Shown: positions 20,171 to 29,761, counted from the stretch's first letter. The stretch is 64,000 bases of DNA from Barnesiella propionica (GCF_025567045.1 NZ_JAOQJK010000008.1:1-64000), one strand, 5' to 3'. Numbers and translations are program-made. Notes: generated from the sequence alone by a model not told the origin.

Positions 20171-20568
20171 GTATCCGGTTTTGAAAGCTTGGAAATAATA
20201 TCTGTTAATTTTAGAAGAGACTCTTTCATTTTTTTTTCGATAAAGGAGTATTCTTCTATTTCTTTGGCAATATATAAGAACGCTATATGTAACGTAATGT
20301 TCTTTTTTTCTACAGTCTCGATAAGCCGGTTTTTATTTAACCGGTAAGCTTCTCTTGATTTTCGGCGTATCATATTCCGTTTAACGGCGCGTTTAAAATT
20401 CCTTTTGGGAACGCTGATGAACATGTCCACTTTGTTACCTGTAATTATTTCGGTATTATATACTACGCGAAAAGGATACATGACGAAAGAACTTCCGCCA
20501 GCAAACAATCGTTCTATAGTTGTTTTACTGCATAGTTTTTCGTTTTTTGTCAATCGGTAACCGGTCAT
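20167..20568 (-). CDS. rnpA: Ribonuclease P protein component
   Basis: The protein subunit (133 residues) of RNase P, which helps the catalytic RNA trim tRNA 5' ends. The family's RNR-like segment is [20 protein letters not shown]. The N-terminal [17 protein letters not shown] motif supports the ATG at 20568; a TTG seven codons upstream is less likely. It lies between hemD (behind a hairpin) and yidD (four-base overlap). Confidence 0.93.
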   Translation of the reverse strand: MTGYRLTKNEKLCSKTTIERLFAGGSSFVMYPFRVVYNTEIITGNKVDMFISVPKRNFKRAVKRNMIRRKSREAYRLNKNRLIETVEKKNITLHIAFLYIAKEIEEYSFIEKKMKESLLKLTDIISKLSKPDT

Positions 20569-20590
20569 ATTCTTATTTTTTAAAAGCAAA

Positions 20591-20630
20591 CCCCGTAAGT
20601 CGGACTATATGTATGATAGTGCTTACGGGG
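20591..20630 (-). terminator. Hairpin between hemD and rnpA (terminator or attenuator)
   Basis: A perfect nine-bp outer stem (CCCCGTAAG with CTTACGGGG) encloses a smaller ACTAT/ATAGT stem. On the minus strand it is followed by TTTGCTTTT. It may end part of the hemD transcript before rnpA, or act as an RNA processing site. Confidence 0.5.
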
Positions 20631-20665
20631 AAATATGTGAGACTACACTTCGTAAGAACGAAATG

Positions 20666-21421
20666 TTATTTCTTAGATACTTTATTCTGTTCCTTAAAAA
20701 ACAGCTCGAGGGCGGCGGTCATTGACGGAGCTTCAGGTCTGGGGGCTTCTATGTCGAGGCGAAGTCCTGCCTCCCGTACGGCCTTTGCTGTCGTAGGTCC
20801 GAAACAGCCGATTTTGATATCATTCTGTTCGAATTCGGGAAAATTCTTTAGTAGGGAATTTATTCCGGAAGGACTGAAAAATACCAACATATCGTAATCG
20901 AATTTTTCATCGGGACCGAAGTCGTTACTTACTGTGCGATACATAACGGCTTTGGTATAGTTGATGTTATTTTTTTCCAGTAAGGATGTCTGTTCCTTGT
21001 GTACGTCCGATACCGGTAAAAGAAATTTCTCTCCCGAATGTTTTATTAGAGAAGGAAGAAGATCATCCAATTTACCTGAATTTCCAAAAAATATTTTACG
21101 TTTACGATACACTATGTATTTTTGCAGATAAAGGGCTACGGATTCTGTTACACAAAAATATTTCATTGTATCGGGAATGCTTACACGCAATTCTTCACAA
21201 AGACGAAAAAAGTGATCGATTGCTGTTCTTGCTGTGAAAATAATAGCAGTAAATTCCGGAATAGAGATTTTTTGTTGCCTGAATTCCTTGGATGTTAAAC
21301 CTTCTACTTTAATGAACGGGCGAAATTCGATATTGACACCATATTTCTCGGCTATATCGTAATAGGGAGATTTCTCGGATGTCGGTTTCGGTTGCGAAAC
21401 TAATACCTTCTTAACTTTCAA
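20666..21421 (-). CDS. hemD: Uroporphyrinogen-III synthase
   Basis: A protein of 251 residues with the two-lobed HemD pattern: an N-terminal KKVLVSQPKPTSEKSPYY segment, the hinge FTAIIFTARTAIDHFF, and the second lobe VFFSPSGINSLLKNF then IGCFGPTTAKAVREAGLRLD. It closes and inverts ring D of hydroxymethylbilane, giving the precursor for siroheme, corrinoids and heme. HemD proteins diverge strongly, but this lobe pattern and its place beside DUF4271 and rnpA are typical of Bacteroidales. Confidence 0.88.
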   Translation of the reverse strand: MKVKKVLVSQPKPTSEKSPYYDIAEKYGVNIEFRPFIKVEGLTSKEFRQQKISIPEFTAIIFTARTAIDHFFRLCEELRVSIPDTMKYFCVTESVALYLQKYIVYRKRKIFFGNSGKLDDLLPSLIKHSGEKFLLPVSDVHKEQTSLLEKNNINYTKAVMYRTVSNDFGPDEKFDYDMLVFFSPSGINSLLKNFPEFEQNDIKIGCFGPTTAKAVREAGLRLDIEAPRPEAPSMTAALELFFKEQNKVSKK

Positions 21422-21433
21422 GATTATAATAGT

Positions 21434-22357
21434 TTAAAATTCAACAAATTTCGATAGTAAAATCGCTCCTTTATAGAAGAGAAGCAAGGGTACTATTTCA
21501 ACGGCACAAAGGTACAAAATAATGTAGACTAAACCATATATATCGCTCAAAAAAATCTTAATCCCTTTATAAATAAAGATAATACGTGATAAAATGTAAC
21601 AAATGCCTGTAATCAAGAGCATTGTACTTGTACATGCAGGAATATATATCATACATAAGACGACCGGGAATAATACGAGACCGAGCAGTGAATTGACCGA
21701 TGAGAAACTTTCCACGCATTGCCGGGTGCGTGCCGGATCGCTGAATACGAATCCTAGTAAATGATATATAAACATTTGTATCCAATAGAATACGGCAGCT
21801 GATAAACAGCAGAATATGATGGCCAGTGATATGGAATTTTCGGATTGTATTTCCCAAAAATTATTTATCAGGAAAAATAAAGCAATCCCCTCTGTTATGA
21901 AAGTTTGGAATAACAATGCAAACCTGAGCTGTGTTTCGTTGACTGTAATATTGGTGAAAATGCTATGCCGGTCTTTTACTTCTGTTATATTACTGAATGC
22001 CTGTATCAGGTATTTTATGCCTCTGTGATAAAATATTGCTATGAGAAGGAAGCCTGTAATAAGCAAAAGGGCGATACTGCTGTTATGTACCGGAGTGTGA
22101 GGACGTGGTGTTGCTTCGAATCCTATAGGTATTGTAATGGATGTTTCTTTAAAATCAGTCAGAGGATCGGTTACAGGACGGTGGCATTGTGTTTCAAAGC
22201 CGTTGATATATTTAGGACTCCATTTCTTTTGAATAATTCGGGGTGAATAATTTGTTCCGGTGTATAACGAATCTTTTTCGGTTCTTGTCGAATCGGAAAG
22301 AAAGACTTGATCTCCTGATGAAGAAGTGATAGTGTTTATGCTGTCGTTTTCCTGCAT
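21434..22357 (-). CDS. DUF4271 family membrane protein
   Basis: A 307-residue protein: a hydrophilic N-terminal 95 residues rich in Ser and Thr, then about seven TM helices. It belongs to the DUF4271 family of Bacteroidetes, whose function is unknown. The family is commonly the gene before hemD, as here, and only 12 bases separate the two, so co-transcription is likely. The LOG gene starts upstream with three bases between them. Confidence 0.82.
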   Translation of the reverse strand: MQENDSINTITSSSGDQVFLSDSTRTEKDSLYTGTNYSPRIIQKKWSPKYINGFETQCHRPVTDPLTDFKETSITIPIGFEATPRPHTPVHNSSIALLLITGFLLIAIFYHRGIKYLIQAFSNITEVKDRHSIFTNITVNETQLRFALLFQTFITEGIALFFLINNFWEIQSENSISLAIIFCCLSAAVFYWIQMFIYHLLGFVFSDPARTRQCVESFSSVNSLLGLVLFPVVLCMIYIPACTSTMLLITGICYILSRIIFIYKGIKIFLSDIYGLVYIILYLCAVEIVPLLLFYKGAILLSKFVEF

Positions 22358-22360
22358 GGG

Positions 22361-22954
22361 CTAAATAGCTGCGATTTTGCGTAATTTACCATCCCATTCC
22401 GGGGCGTTGTAGAGCGCTTCTATAGCCTCTTGTGGAGTATAAGCGACACACCACATCCGGGAGTGTTCGGGGCGCATGAAGTTTTCGTTGATTGCTTGTT
22501 CTAATAATTGGATAAGCGGATTATAAAATCCATTTATATTGAGAATAACTATCGGGTGAAGATAAAGTCCCAATTGCTTCCAGGTAATGATTTCGAGAAG
22601 TTCTTCCATTGTGCCGCAACCGCCTGGAAGAGCGATAATGCCATCCGATTCTTCTGCCATCCGGTTTTTTCGTTCATGCATATTTTCGGTAACTATAATG
22701 TTTTTTAGTTCTTTATGACACCATCCTTCTGTTTGCATAAAGCGTGGAATAACACCTAATACATTTCCACCGGCACTTAACGTTTCGTCAGCGAGAGTTC
22801 CCATAAGTCCTTGGTTCCCGGCTCCATATACGCATCTTATATTATTTTTTGCAAGTAATCTGCCCAGTTCTCTAGCGGCTTTAAAATATGAATCATTTAT
22901 CTTTGAGCTGGATGCACAATATACGCATACCGAATTTATCTTTTTCATTTTCAC
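22361..22954 (-). CDS. LOG-family nucleotide phosphoribohydrolase
   Basis: The protein of 197 residues is a Rossmann-type LOG protein. It has the signature PGGCGTMEE (110-118) and the upstream catalytic MHERK (92-96). Family members hydrolyse the glycosidic bond of cytokinin-type or other nucleoside 5'-monophosphates; the old label lysine decarboxylase is wrong. It is the first gene of the long minus-strand cluster running through DUF4271, hemD, rnpA, yidD and tatD. Confidence 0.88.
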   Translation of the reverse strand: MKMKKINSVCVYCASSSKINDSYFKAARELGRLLAKNNIRCVYGAGNQGLMGTLADETLSAGGNVLGVIPRFMQTEGWCHKELKNIIVTENMHERKNRMAEESDGIIALPGGCGTMEELLEIITWKQLGLYLHPIVILNINGFYNPLIQLLEQAINENFMRPEHSRMWCVAYTPQEAIEALYNAPEWDGKLRKIAAI

Positions 22955-22967
22955 AGGTTTGTTTGTG

Positions 22968-22975
22968 CAAAATTA
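22968..22975 (-). promoter_or_regulatory. -7 element for the LOG-DUF4271-hemD cluster
   Basis: The minus strand reads TAATTTTG, matching TAnnTTTG. The predicted start lies only about seven bases before the ATG, so the leader is very short. No -33 box was seen. Confidence 0.4.
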
Positions 22976-23078
22976 GTGTCTTTTTTTGTAAAAACGGCAT
23001 AATTGCATCTTATTAATAGGGGGGATGCATAGCGGTTTTAGGGTGGTATCGGAAATATAAAGAAAAAAATATCATAAA

Positions 23079-23111
23079 CAAGAGAATAACCTTGAATTAA
23101 GATTACTCTTG
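23079..23111 (-). terminator. Probable terminator of the sigma factor gene
   Basis: The minus strand forms CAAGAG...CTCTTG with further imperfect pairing inside, followed by TTTAT. It lies about 56 bases past the stop of the sigma factor gene. Confidence 0.45.
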
Positions 23112-23166
23112 TCAATTCCGGTATTAAGTTTAAAGGCTAAATTCTAAGTAAAAATAAAGTCATTAT

Positions 23167-23643
23167 TTACATAGGCGTTTTTTTTAATTGCCTCTGTATG
23201 TTACGGATTTTGTTTTGAATTATATAAACAGGAATTTGCAATTCTTCTGAAATTTCCTGATATGAATAGTTTTTCAGATATAATGAAAATATCGTGTATT
23301 CTTCCGGTGGGAGGTTGCATAAAGAATCAATAACCAGATTAATGTCATAAATTTCATCCGGCCGTTTTACATAATAAAGTATTTTTGATTGTTTGTCCCA
23401 AGAAGTTGTGCTCACTTTCATGATTCTTTTATATTCGTTAATAAATGCATCGCGCATAATAGTAAATATCCAACTTTTGAGGTTATTTTCCGCTGTTGTT
23501 TTTTCTTTATACTGCAATGATTCTGAAATATTCGGCTGAATAATTTCTTTTTCTATTGTCTGGTTTTTGGTTGATATAACAACACGTAACCTGAGAGATT
23601 GCAATAGCCTTCTCAATTCCTTTTCGAAATCAGAATTTTTCAT
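23167..23643 (-). CDS. ECF-type RNA polymerase sigma factor
   Basis: With the ATG at 23643 (MKNSDFEKELRRLLQS) the protein has 158 residues, the usual ECF size. A longer frame upstream starts with an unlikely hydrophobic stretch. A region 2-like segment is LKSWIFTIMRDAFINEYKR, and region 4 carries a helix-turn-helix (SYQEISEELQIPVYIIQNKI). No anti-sigma gene or SusCD pair is adjacent, so the stimulus is unknown. Its divergent neighbour is a decayed sigma-54 two-component system; a functional link is unproven. Confidence 0.85.
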   Translation of the reverse strand: MKNSDFEKELRRLLQSLRLRVVISTKNQTIEKEIIQPNISESLQYKEKTTAENNLKSWIFTIMRDAFINEYKRIMKVSTTSWDKQSKILYYVKRPDEIYDINLVIDSLCNLPPEEYTIFSLYLKNYSYQEISEELQIPVYIIQNKIRNIQRQLKKTPM

Positions 23644-24019
23644 TGTTAAAAAGATTAAACAAAATAAAATCACCCACTTTTGTATAAATGTTGACAAATA
23701 AATAAAACGTATTACAGTCACGAAAAATTAAAATTCTTATTCTTCTATGTGCAATACGTGTTGTGTATTTGTATCCTCAAAATTTATACAGCACTAATAT
23801 ATGAGTTTTATTTGAATTTTCATGAAAATTCGGACTTTTTTTAATCTCGGTCTGTAATTTTATGATTTTCTTTTAATTTTTTCTCGTTTTCAATCTGGCC
23901 TGAATAATTACAAATAACTTAATTACGATACTTTAAATAAAGAAAAAAGTTTTATCAGTATCGTTTTATGATAATGTTAAGTCTACCGTAAGAATTGCCC
24001 CTGATTATAAAGTGGGGTA
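23644..24019. other. Gene-free AT-rich stretch with a short coding-like remnant
   Basis: No intact gene, RNA or consensus promoter was recognised. From about 23950 the plus strand has a short protein-like reading (VRIAPDYKVGYRYENN) in a frame different from the NtrC remnant that follows. It might be part of another broken gene; no family could be assigned. Confidence 0.4.
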
Positions 24020-24338
24020 TAGATATGAAAACAATCATTTTTTGAAAGTAAACTTTTCGGATATGAAAAAGGTGCTTTTAATGATGCCCGAAAATCTAAA
24101 ATGGAAAGAAAGGAGAGTGTTTCGGGCGGGACTTTATTTCTTGATGAGATAGGAAATTTATCTTTACCGGTACATTTCTAAAAAAGAAACGGAAGAAATA
24201 CTTAATCTGGAGCCGTTTGACAGTTTGACAATAGAAAAAGCGATGCGCCGTATCTATGTTAATATTAGTCAGGCGGCTGAATATTTGGGAATAAGCCGTT
24301 ATGTTTTATATCGTAAAATAGAGAAAAGGAGATTATGA
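24020..24338 (+). pseudogene. Remnant of a sigma-54-dependent NtrC-family response regulator
   Basis: Two pieces survive in different frames. The first (about 24038-24181) reads ESKLFGYEKGAFNDARKSKM and then SGGTLFLDEIGNLSLP. These correspond to the sigma-54 contact loop region (GAFTGA-like, here GAFNDA) and Walker B of the AAA+ domain, and end at a TAA. The second (24186-24338) is the C-terminal Fis-type helix-turn-helix (NISQAAEYLGISRYVLYRKI). The receiver domain, Walker A and roughly 150 residues between Walker B and the DNA-binding domain are missing. It ends in an ATGA overlap with the kinase remnant, so the ancestral pair was an operon. Confidence 0.85.
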
Positions 24339-25262
24339 AAATTACGGGTTCCGTTAGATTAATTTTATTGTTGTTATCGTTAATAATGGGTTCGGTAGTT
24401 GGATATTTATATCTGGCTCATAAATTATATTTTTCTTCTGTTTTCAATAGGACTGTTTATTGTGATAGTTATTTTATATATTGTTCGTTTACATAACGAT
24501 TCGTATCGGATGGTAAGGCGGATGATAGAAAGAATACGTTTTTGCGGTTGTCCATTTTCTTATTTTCCTGAAAAAGGAGAGCGGCAAATATAGAATGATG
24601 AATGAATCAATGACGATGTTCAGAGAAAAGGTTTGTGAAACCGATGTGAAATGTCAATATTACGAGACCCTTCTCTGTATGACTGATAGCGGGATATGGG
24701 TATCTGATACCGAAAGGAATATAGGATGGATGAATCAGGCCGCTTTTTTCTATATAAATAAAAGTTCGTTACGGCATATTGACGAATTAGGTTCGCTGAA
24801 TCCTGAATTTCCGGAAATTCTGAATTCACTTAAAAACGGAGAGATAAAAGTTTTACACATCCTATCGGAAGATATGGCAGCATTTTGGGCAGTAACAGTG
24901 ATATGTTATATTTCAAAGAGAAAAGAACTGCGCTTGATCAACTTGAAGAATATCCGCTCTGTTTTGGAATAAAATGAAATAGAAGTATGTAAAACTTGTT
25001 CAGGCGGATGTGTGAGCATTATTACCGGAAAAAAGCTCCCAATGGTTATTATATTTCTGTAGGTGACAACGGAGCCGGTATATTGCCGGATGTGCTGAAT
25101 AAAATATTCATTCCGTTTTTTACGACCGAAATTTCCCGGCCGGGCATAGGTTTAAATTTATGTGAACAAATTATGAATTTACATGGCGGGGATATTTTCG
25201 TATCGTCAGTGACCGGAAAGGAAAGTTGTTTCTCTCTGAGGTTCGTAAATATTAAAGAGTGA
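24335..25262 (+). pseudogene. Remnant of the partner sensor histidine kinase
   Basis: Fragments lie in several frames. The first is an N-terminal TM part from the ATG at 24335. A continued TM and linker part (24399-24593) contains RRMIERIRFCGCPFSYFPEK. A PAS-like part (24595-24972) contains YYETLLCMTDSGIWVSD and ends LKNIRSVLE with a TAA. The last piece (24996-25262) keeps the G1 box (GDNGAGI), an F-box-like PFFTTE and a G2-like PGIGLNLCEQIMNLHGG. The phospho-acceptor His region and the N box are deleted. At least two frameshifts and a stop break the gene, so no functional kinase can be made. Confidence 0.85.
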
Positions 25263-25264
25263 TT

Positions 25265-26275
25265 TTATAGCCACCCGGCTTGTTTATACCATTCTACACT
25301 TTTTTTTACCCCCTGTTCCAAAGAATATTGGGGCCTGAAGTCCAAATCTTTTTGTGCCTCCGAAATGTCGCATATCCAGTTGCGTTGTTTCATGATGCGG
25401 AATTTATCGCGGTTTAAAGTACTGGTTTTTCCTATCAGGATAGCTCCTTTTTCAGCAAGGAAACAAATTGTTTTCAATAAGAACAAAGGTACTTTTACGG
25501 GTATGACTATTTTTTTGCCCAGAGATGAAGCGACATATTTCCGGAATTGTGTAGATGAGTATGCGACTCCTTCGGAAAGAAAATAACCTTTCCTGGTTAT
25601 TCCTTTATCTATTGCAGAGAAAATGGCTTTTACCAGATCTTTTACATAAATGAATGTGATGAGCTGCGGTTTATATCCGGCTATAAAATCGAATCCGTAT
25701 TGGATGGTTTTCATCATCAGGTAATAATCTTTTTCCCGGGGACCATATACACCGGTGGGACGCATAATGACATAGGGGAAATCCGGTAAAGATTGTAGAT
25801 GTCTTTCCGCTTTTAGTTTACTCATTCCATACCGGGTATTAGGATGAGGCATATCAGTCGGCTTTAGCGGGGTAAAGCCGGTTTCGTCACCTACTCCCCA
25901 GGCTCCCAGGCTGCTCATCATGATAAATTTTTCGGGAACCATATCGGTTTCTATGAGAGCGTCTGTGAAGTTTCGCACGAAACCATAATTGATGCGCTCG
26001 AAATCTTCCGGATTTTTACATTTGGTAACGCCTAAATTATGTATGATATAATCCCACTTACCTATAGAACCTCTTATTTGGAGGAGTTGCCGGCATAGTT
26101 GTTCTTTATTTCCGAATGCAAGGTCAATGAACTGAATACGAGAATCTTGCAAATATTCTTTATTCGTGGTTTTTCTTACTCCTGCCCAGGTCTTATATCC
26201 TCTGCTGAGAGCTTCCTCCACAATAAAGCTTCCAATAAAACCTCCGGCTCCGGTAATCAAGATATTTTTACTCAT
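25265..26275 (-). CDS. NAD-dependent epimerase/dehydratase (extended SDR)
   Basis: A protein of 336 residues from the ATG at 26275 (MSKNILITGAGGFIGSF). A longer start adds residues before the Rossmann strand and is unlikely. The GxxGxxG motif (GAGGFIG), the catalytic Tyr-x-x-x-Lys (RYGMSKLKAERHL) and the upstream serine region (MMSSLGAWG) are present. Family members act on nucleotide sugars or related carbonyls; the substrate cannot be read from the sequence. The stop codon lies three bases past the convergent kinase remnant. Confidence 0.85.
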   Translation of the reverse strand: MSKNILITGAGGFIGSFIVEEALSRGYKTWAGVRKTTNKEYLQDSRIQFIDLAFGNKEQLCRQLLQIRGSIGKWDYIIHNLGVTKCKNPEDFERINYGFVRNFTDALIETDMVPEKFIMMSSLGAWGVGDETGFTPLKPTDMPHPNTRYGMSKLKAERHLQSLPDFPYVIMRPTGVYGPREKDYYLMMKTIQYGFDFIAGYKPQLITFIYVKDLVKAIFSAIDKGITRKGYFLSEGVAYSSTQFRKYVASSLGKKIVIPVKVPLFLLKTICFLAEKGAILIGKTSTLNRDKFRIMKQRNWICDISEAQKDLDFRPQYSLEQGVKKSVEWYKQAGWL

Positions 26276-26409
26276 TATGTGTGCGTTTAGGAGCATAAAA
26301 TTAGTAATAATCGATGAATGTGGAGATATGTAAGTCTATATTTTGTGAAATATGATTGCCTAATTATTATAAAACGTTTATAATGGGGAAGTTTTCTACA
26401 ATCTTTTTT

Positions 26410-26417
26410 TATCTTTG
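26410..26417 (+). promoter_or_regulatory. -7 element for the DUF2723 gene
   Basis: TATCTTTG matches TAnnTTTG, 56 bases before the ATG at 26473. It also argues against a start at 26356, which would lie upstream of the transcription start. Confidence 0.5.
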
Positions 26418-26472
26418 CCAATTGTTAAATGACTTTCTGTGTAAAGAAAAATATTTGAAACTAAACACATAT

Positions 26473-29400
26473 ATGAAACAGTACAAATTACTGAACAATG
26501 TATTAGGATGGATAGTTTTTGTCATATCGGCGATTACGTATATCCTTACACTGGAACCCACAGCCAGTTTCTGGGATTGTGGCGAGTTTATATCTTCGGC
26601 TTATAAACTGGAAGTAGGTCATCCGCCGGGCAACCCAATATTCATGCTTACGGCTCGTTTCTTCGCTAATTTCGCCTCAGACCCTTCGGGGGTTGCCTAT
26701 ATGGTCAATCTCATGTCGGGATTATTGAGTGCGGCTACGATATTGCTCTTGTTTTGGACGATTACCCGTCTGGCCCAGAAAATTGTATTGAAAGAAGGTG
26801 AAAGCATGTCTGTAGCACAGATGATTACGATCTTGGGATGTGGTTTGGTTGGATCTTTGGCTTATGCATGGTCCGATACATTCTGGTTTTCTGCTGTAGA
26901 GGGTGAAGTATATGCCTATTCATCTTTTTGTACTGCACTTGTATTCTGGCTTATTCTGAAATGGGAGAGTGTTGCCGACGAACCTCATGCCGATCGTTAT
27001 CTTATCTTGATTGCTTACCTGATCGGTGTTTCTATTGCGGTTCATTTATTGAACCTGTTGTGTATACCCGCTATTGTCTTGGTTTTTTATTATCGGAAAT
27101 ATTCGAAAATAACGGCGAAAGGTTCTATTATGGCTTTGCTGGTTTCGTTCGCTATCATCGTATTGCTATTATATGGTTTAGTACCGGGATTCGTGAAAGT
27201 TGCCGGATGGGTGGAACTCTTCTGTGTGAATATATTGGGAATGCCTTATAATTCAGGCGTATTGTGTTATTTCTTCCTGGTATTGGCTTCTATTGTGTGG
27301 GCCATATATGAGACAGTAAAGCAGCATAGCGACCTGCGAATAAAAATATCGTTTATACTGAGTATCGTTTTGGTAGGAATACCGTTTATCGGGGATGGAT
27401 TGTTTTTGGGAATTTTGCTAACTATCGCTTTGGTAGCCTATTTATTTACACGTAAGAAACTCGCGGTTCGGGTTATGAATACGATTATGACATCTATTCT
27501 TGTCATATTTATCGGTTATTCTTCATATGCTTTGATCGTTATCCGCTCCATGGCCAATACTCCTATGGACCAGAATTCCCCGGAAGATATATTTACTTTA
27601 TCCAGTTATTTGAACCGGGAACAATACGGTGAACGTCCTTTATTATACGGACAGGCTTTCAATGCCGATGTTCAGCGTGATAAAAACGGATCCGCTGTAA
27701 TGGATAAAGGACATGCTATATGGCGTAGGGTCGTAAAAAATAATCCGGAGGAAAAAGACAAATATGTTGTTTCCGGTTATGTAGAGCGTCTTCGATATCA
27801 GCCTGAGATGTGTATGCTGTTTCCACGAATGTATAGTCCTACACCGGCTCATGTTTCCGCTTATAAAGAGTGGACTAATTTTAGCGGACGTCCGGTGGTG
27901 GTAGGCGGACAAACCGTTTACAAGCCTACATTTGGTGAGAACTTGCGCTTTTTTCTCGATTTCCAGTTGAATTACATGTACTGGAGATATTTTATGTGGA
28001 ATTTCTCAGGGCGCCAGAATGATATTCAGGGAAACGGAGAGGTACATAAAGGAAATTGGATTACCGGTTTTAACTTTATCGACAAATATATTGCGGGAGA
28101 CCAAACTAATCTTCCGCCGGATTTGGCAAATAACAAAGGACATAATGTTTTCTATATGTTACCTTTGCTGTTAGGCCTTCTCGGTCTTTTCTTCCAGGCA
28201 TATTCCGGTAAAAAAGGTATTGAAGGTTTCTGGGTGACGTTCTTCTTGTTCTTTATGACGGGAATAGCTATCGTAATTTATTTGAACCAGACACCGTATC
28301 AGCCACGTGAAAGAGATTATGCTTATGCCGGTTCTTTTTATGCCTTTACGATCTGGATAGGTTTAGGAGTGGCTGCGGTAGCCAAAGGACTACAACGATT
28401 GAAATTATCTCCTGTTGTTTCGTCCTCGTTAGCAGCCGTGATATGTCTTTTAGTTCCGCTTCAGATGGTTAGCCAGACCTGGGACGACCATGACCGTTCC
28501 GGACGTTATATTTGCCGGGATATGGGTATGAACTATTTGTCGAGTGTAGACGAGAATGCTATTTTATTCACGAATGGAGATAACGATACGTTCCCTCTTT
28601 GGTATGTACAGGAAACAGAGGGTTTTCGTACGGATGTAAGAGTTTGTAATCTGAGTTATCTGCAAACAGACTGGTATATCGACCAGATGAAGCGTCCGGC
28701 ATATAAATCGGCTTCGTTACCCATTTCGGCGAATGAAAAAGTTTATACATACGATAAACGCTCGTTTAACTATATATTGCCGCGCATTCAGGATTCTATT
28801 ACAACGAGAGAAGCGCTTGACTTTTTATATGATGACAGCAATTGGTCGAAAGAAGTACCGGGATATGGCCGTTTGAATCATTTGCCAACTAATAAATTGT
28901 ATATTCCGGTAAATAAAGAAGCCGCAATTGTGTCGGGAACGGTGAGCGAAACGATGAAAGATAGTATTGCAGACCGTATTATACCCAATTTTTCAGACTC
29001 AAAAGGACTTTATATGAGCCAGGTAGCTGTACTGGATATGCTTACTACTAATGCGGAAGAAGGCTTTAAACGTCCTATTTATTTTTCAGTTACCGTAGGA
29101 AACGACTTATATATGGGACTGAGAGATTATTTTTCACGCACAGGTTTGGCATACCAGATAATTCCGGTTAAAAGTCAGGGTGGTGCAATTAATACCGACA
29201 AGATGTATGACAATATGATGAATAAATTTGTTTTTGGGGGGATTGATAAAGCTACCCCTGAAAAACCGTTATATCTGGATGAAAATGTTCGTCGTATGTG
29301 TACTACTTTACGTGTGATGTATTCTGATCTGGCTGAACAATTGATTCTGGAGGGGAAAAATGATAAAGCATTGAAAGTTCTGGATAAAATCAATACAGCT

Positions 29401-29703
29401 ATACCTGGCTGGCAGGTAACTCATGAATATGCTTCGATGCGTATGGTAGAATCTTATTATATGATCGGTGAAAAAGAGAAAGGTGATAAACTATTGGAAG
29501 AGATTATGGATAATTCCATTGCTTACTTATATTGGTTCAGGTCTCTTACTCCTAGCCAGCTTCGTTCCGTCGGAGATGATTACAGGATACATGGATACGT
29601 AGTGCGCAGCGGTATCAATTACCTCTACGATTCGAAAAATGAGGCGTTAGCTGAAAAATATATGAAAGAGATCGAGCAAAAAGGGATTCGTTTTGCCGAA
29701 TAA
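26473..29703 (+). CDS. DUF2723 (TMEM260-like, GT-C fold) membrane protein
   Basis: The protein of 1076 residues starts MKQYKLLNNVLGWIVFVISA. About a dozen TM helices follow, with the diagnostic DUF2723 motif in the first external loop (LEPTASFWDCGEFISSAYKL, then VGHPPGNPIF). Further TM helices surround YQPRERDYAYAGSFYAF, and the C-terminal 350 residues are soluble and probably TPR-like. The eukaryotic relative TMEM260 is a protein O-mannosyltransferase (family GT117). By analogy this may transfer a lipid-linked sugar to exported proteins, perhaps in Bacteroidetes O-glycosylation; that has not been shown here. A monocistronic layout is suggested by its own promoter and terminator. Confidence 0.85.
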   Translation: MKQYKLLNNVLGWIVFVISAITYILTLEPTASFWDCGEFISSAYKLEVGHPPGNPIFMLTARFFANFASDPSGVAYMVNLMSGLLSAATILLLFWTITRLAQKIVLKEGESMSVAQMITILGCGLVGSLAYAWSDTFWFSAVEGEVYAYSSFCTALVFWLILKWESVADEPHADRYLILIAYLIGVSIAVHLLNLLCIPAIVLVFYYRKYSKITAKGSIMALLVSFAIIVLLLYGLVPGFVKVAGWVELFCVNILGMPYNSGVLCYFFLVLASIVWAIYETVKQHSDLRIKISFILSIVLVGIPFIGDGLFLGILLTIALVAYLFTRKKLAVRVMNTIMTSILVIFIGYSSYALIVIRSMANTPMDQNSPEDIFTLSSYLNREQYGERPLLYGQAFNADVQRDKNGSAVMDKGHAIWRRVVKNNPEEKDKYVVSGYVERLRYQPEMCMLFPRMYSPTPAHVSAYKEWTNFSGRPVVVGGQTVYKPTFGENLRFFLDFQLNYMYWRYFMWNFSGRQNDIQGNGEVHKGNWITGFNFIDKYIAGDQTNLPPDLANNKGHNVFYMLPLLLGLLGLFFQAYSGKKGIEGFWVTFFLFFMTGIAIVIYLNQTPYQPRERDYAYAGSFYAFTIWIGLGVAAVAKGLQRLKLSPVVSSSLAAVICLLVPLQMVSQTWDDHDRSGRYICRDMGMNYLSSVDENAILFTNGDNDTFPLWYVQETEGFRTDVRVCNLSYLQTDWYIDQMKRPAYKSASLPISANEKVYTYDKRSFNYILPRIQDSITTREALDFLYDDSNWSKEVPGYGRLNHLPTNKLYIPVNKEAAIVSGTVSETMKDSIADRIIPNFSDSKGLYMSQVAVLDMLTTNAEEGFKRPIYFSVTVGNDLYMGLRDYFSRTGLAYQIIPVKSQGGAINTDKMYDNMMNKFVFGGIDKATPEKPLYLDENVRRMCTTLRVMYSDLAEQLILEGKNDKALKVLDKINTAIPGWQVTHEYASMRMVESYYMIGEKEKGDKLLEEIMDNSIAYLYWFRSLTPSQLRSVGDDYRIHGYVVRSGINYLYDSKNEALAEKYMKEIEQKGIRFAE

Positions 29704-29719
29704 TGATTAAATAAGAATG

Positions 29720-29761
29720 AGGATTGACAGAATAATTCGGATATTCTGCCAATCCTTTTTT
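29720..29761 (+). terminator. Terminator of the DUF2723 gene
   Basis: A 15-bp stem with one mismatch (AGGATTGACAGAATA with TATTCTGCCAATCCT) and a short loop, followed by TTTTTT. It begins 17 bases after the stop codon. Confidence 0.85.

Noticed and set aside
22361..22954. LOG protein as a lysine decarboxylase.
   Set aside because: The PGGxGTxxE motif belongs to LOG phosphoribohydrolases; the decarboxylase label is a known historical error.
23643..23721. N-terminal extension of the sigma factor (26 hydrophobic residues).
   Set aside because: ECF factors of this type begin near the ATG at 23643; the extension would add an unlikely membrane-like segment.
26356..26472. Upstream extension of the DUF2723 protein by 39 residues (start at 26356).
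   Set aside because: The extension precedes the -7 element at 26410 and does not match the family start; the ATG at 26473 gives the usual MKQYK-type beginning.
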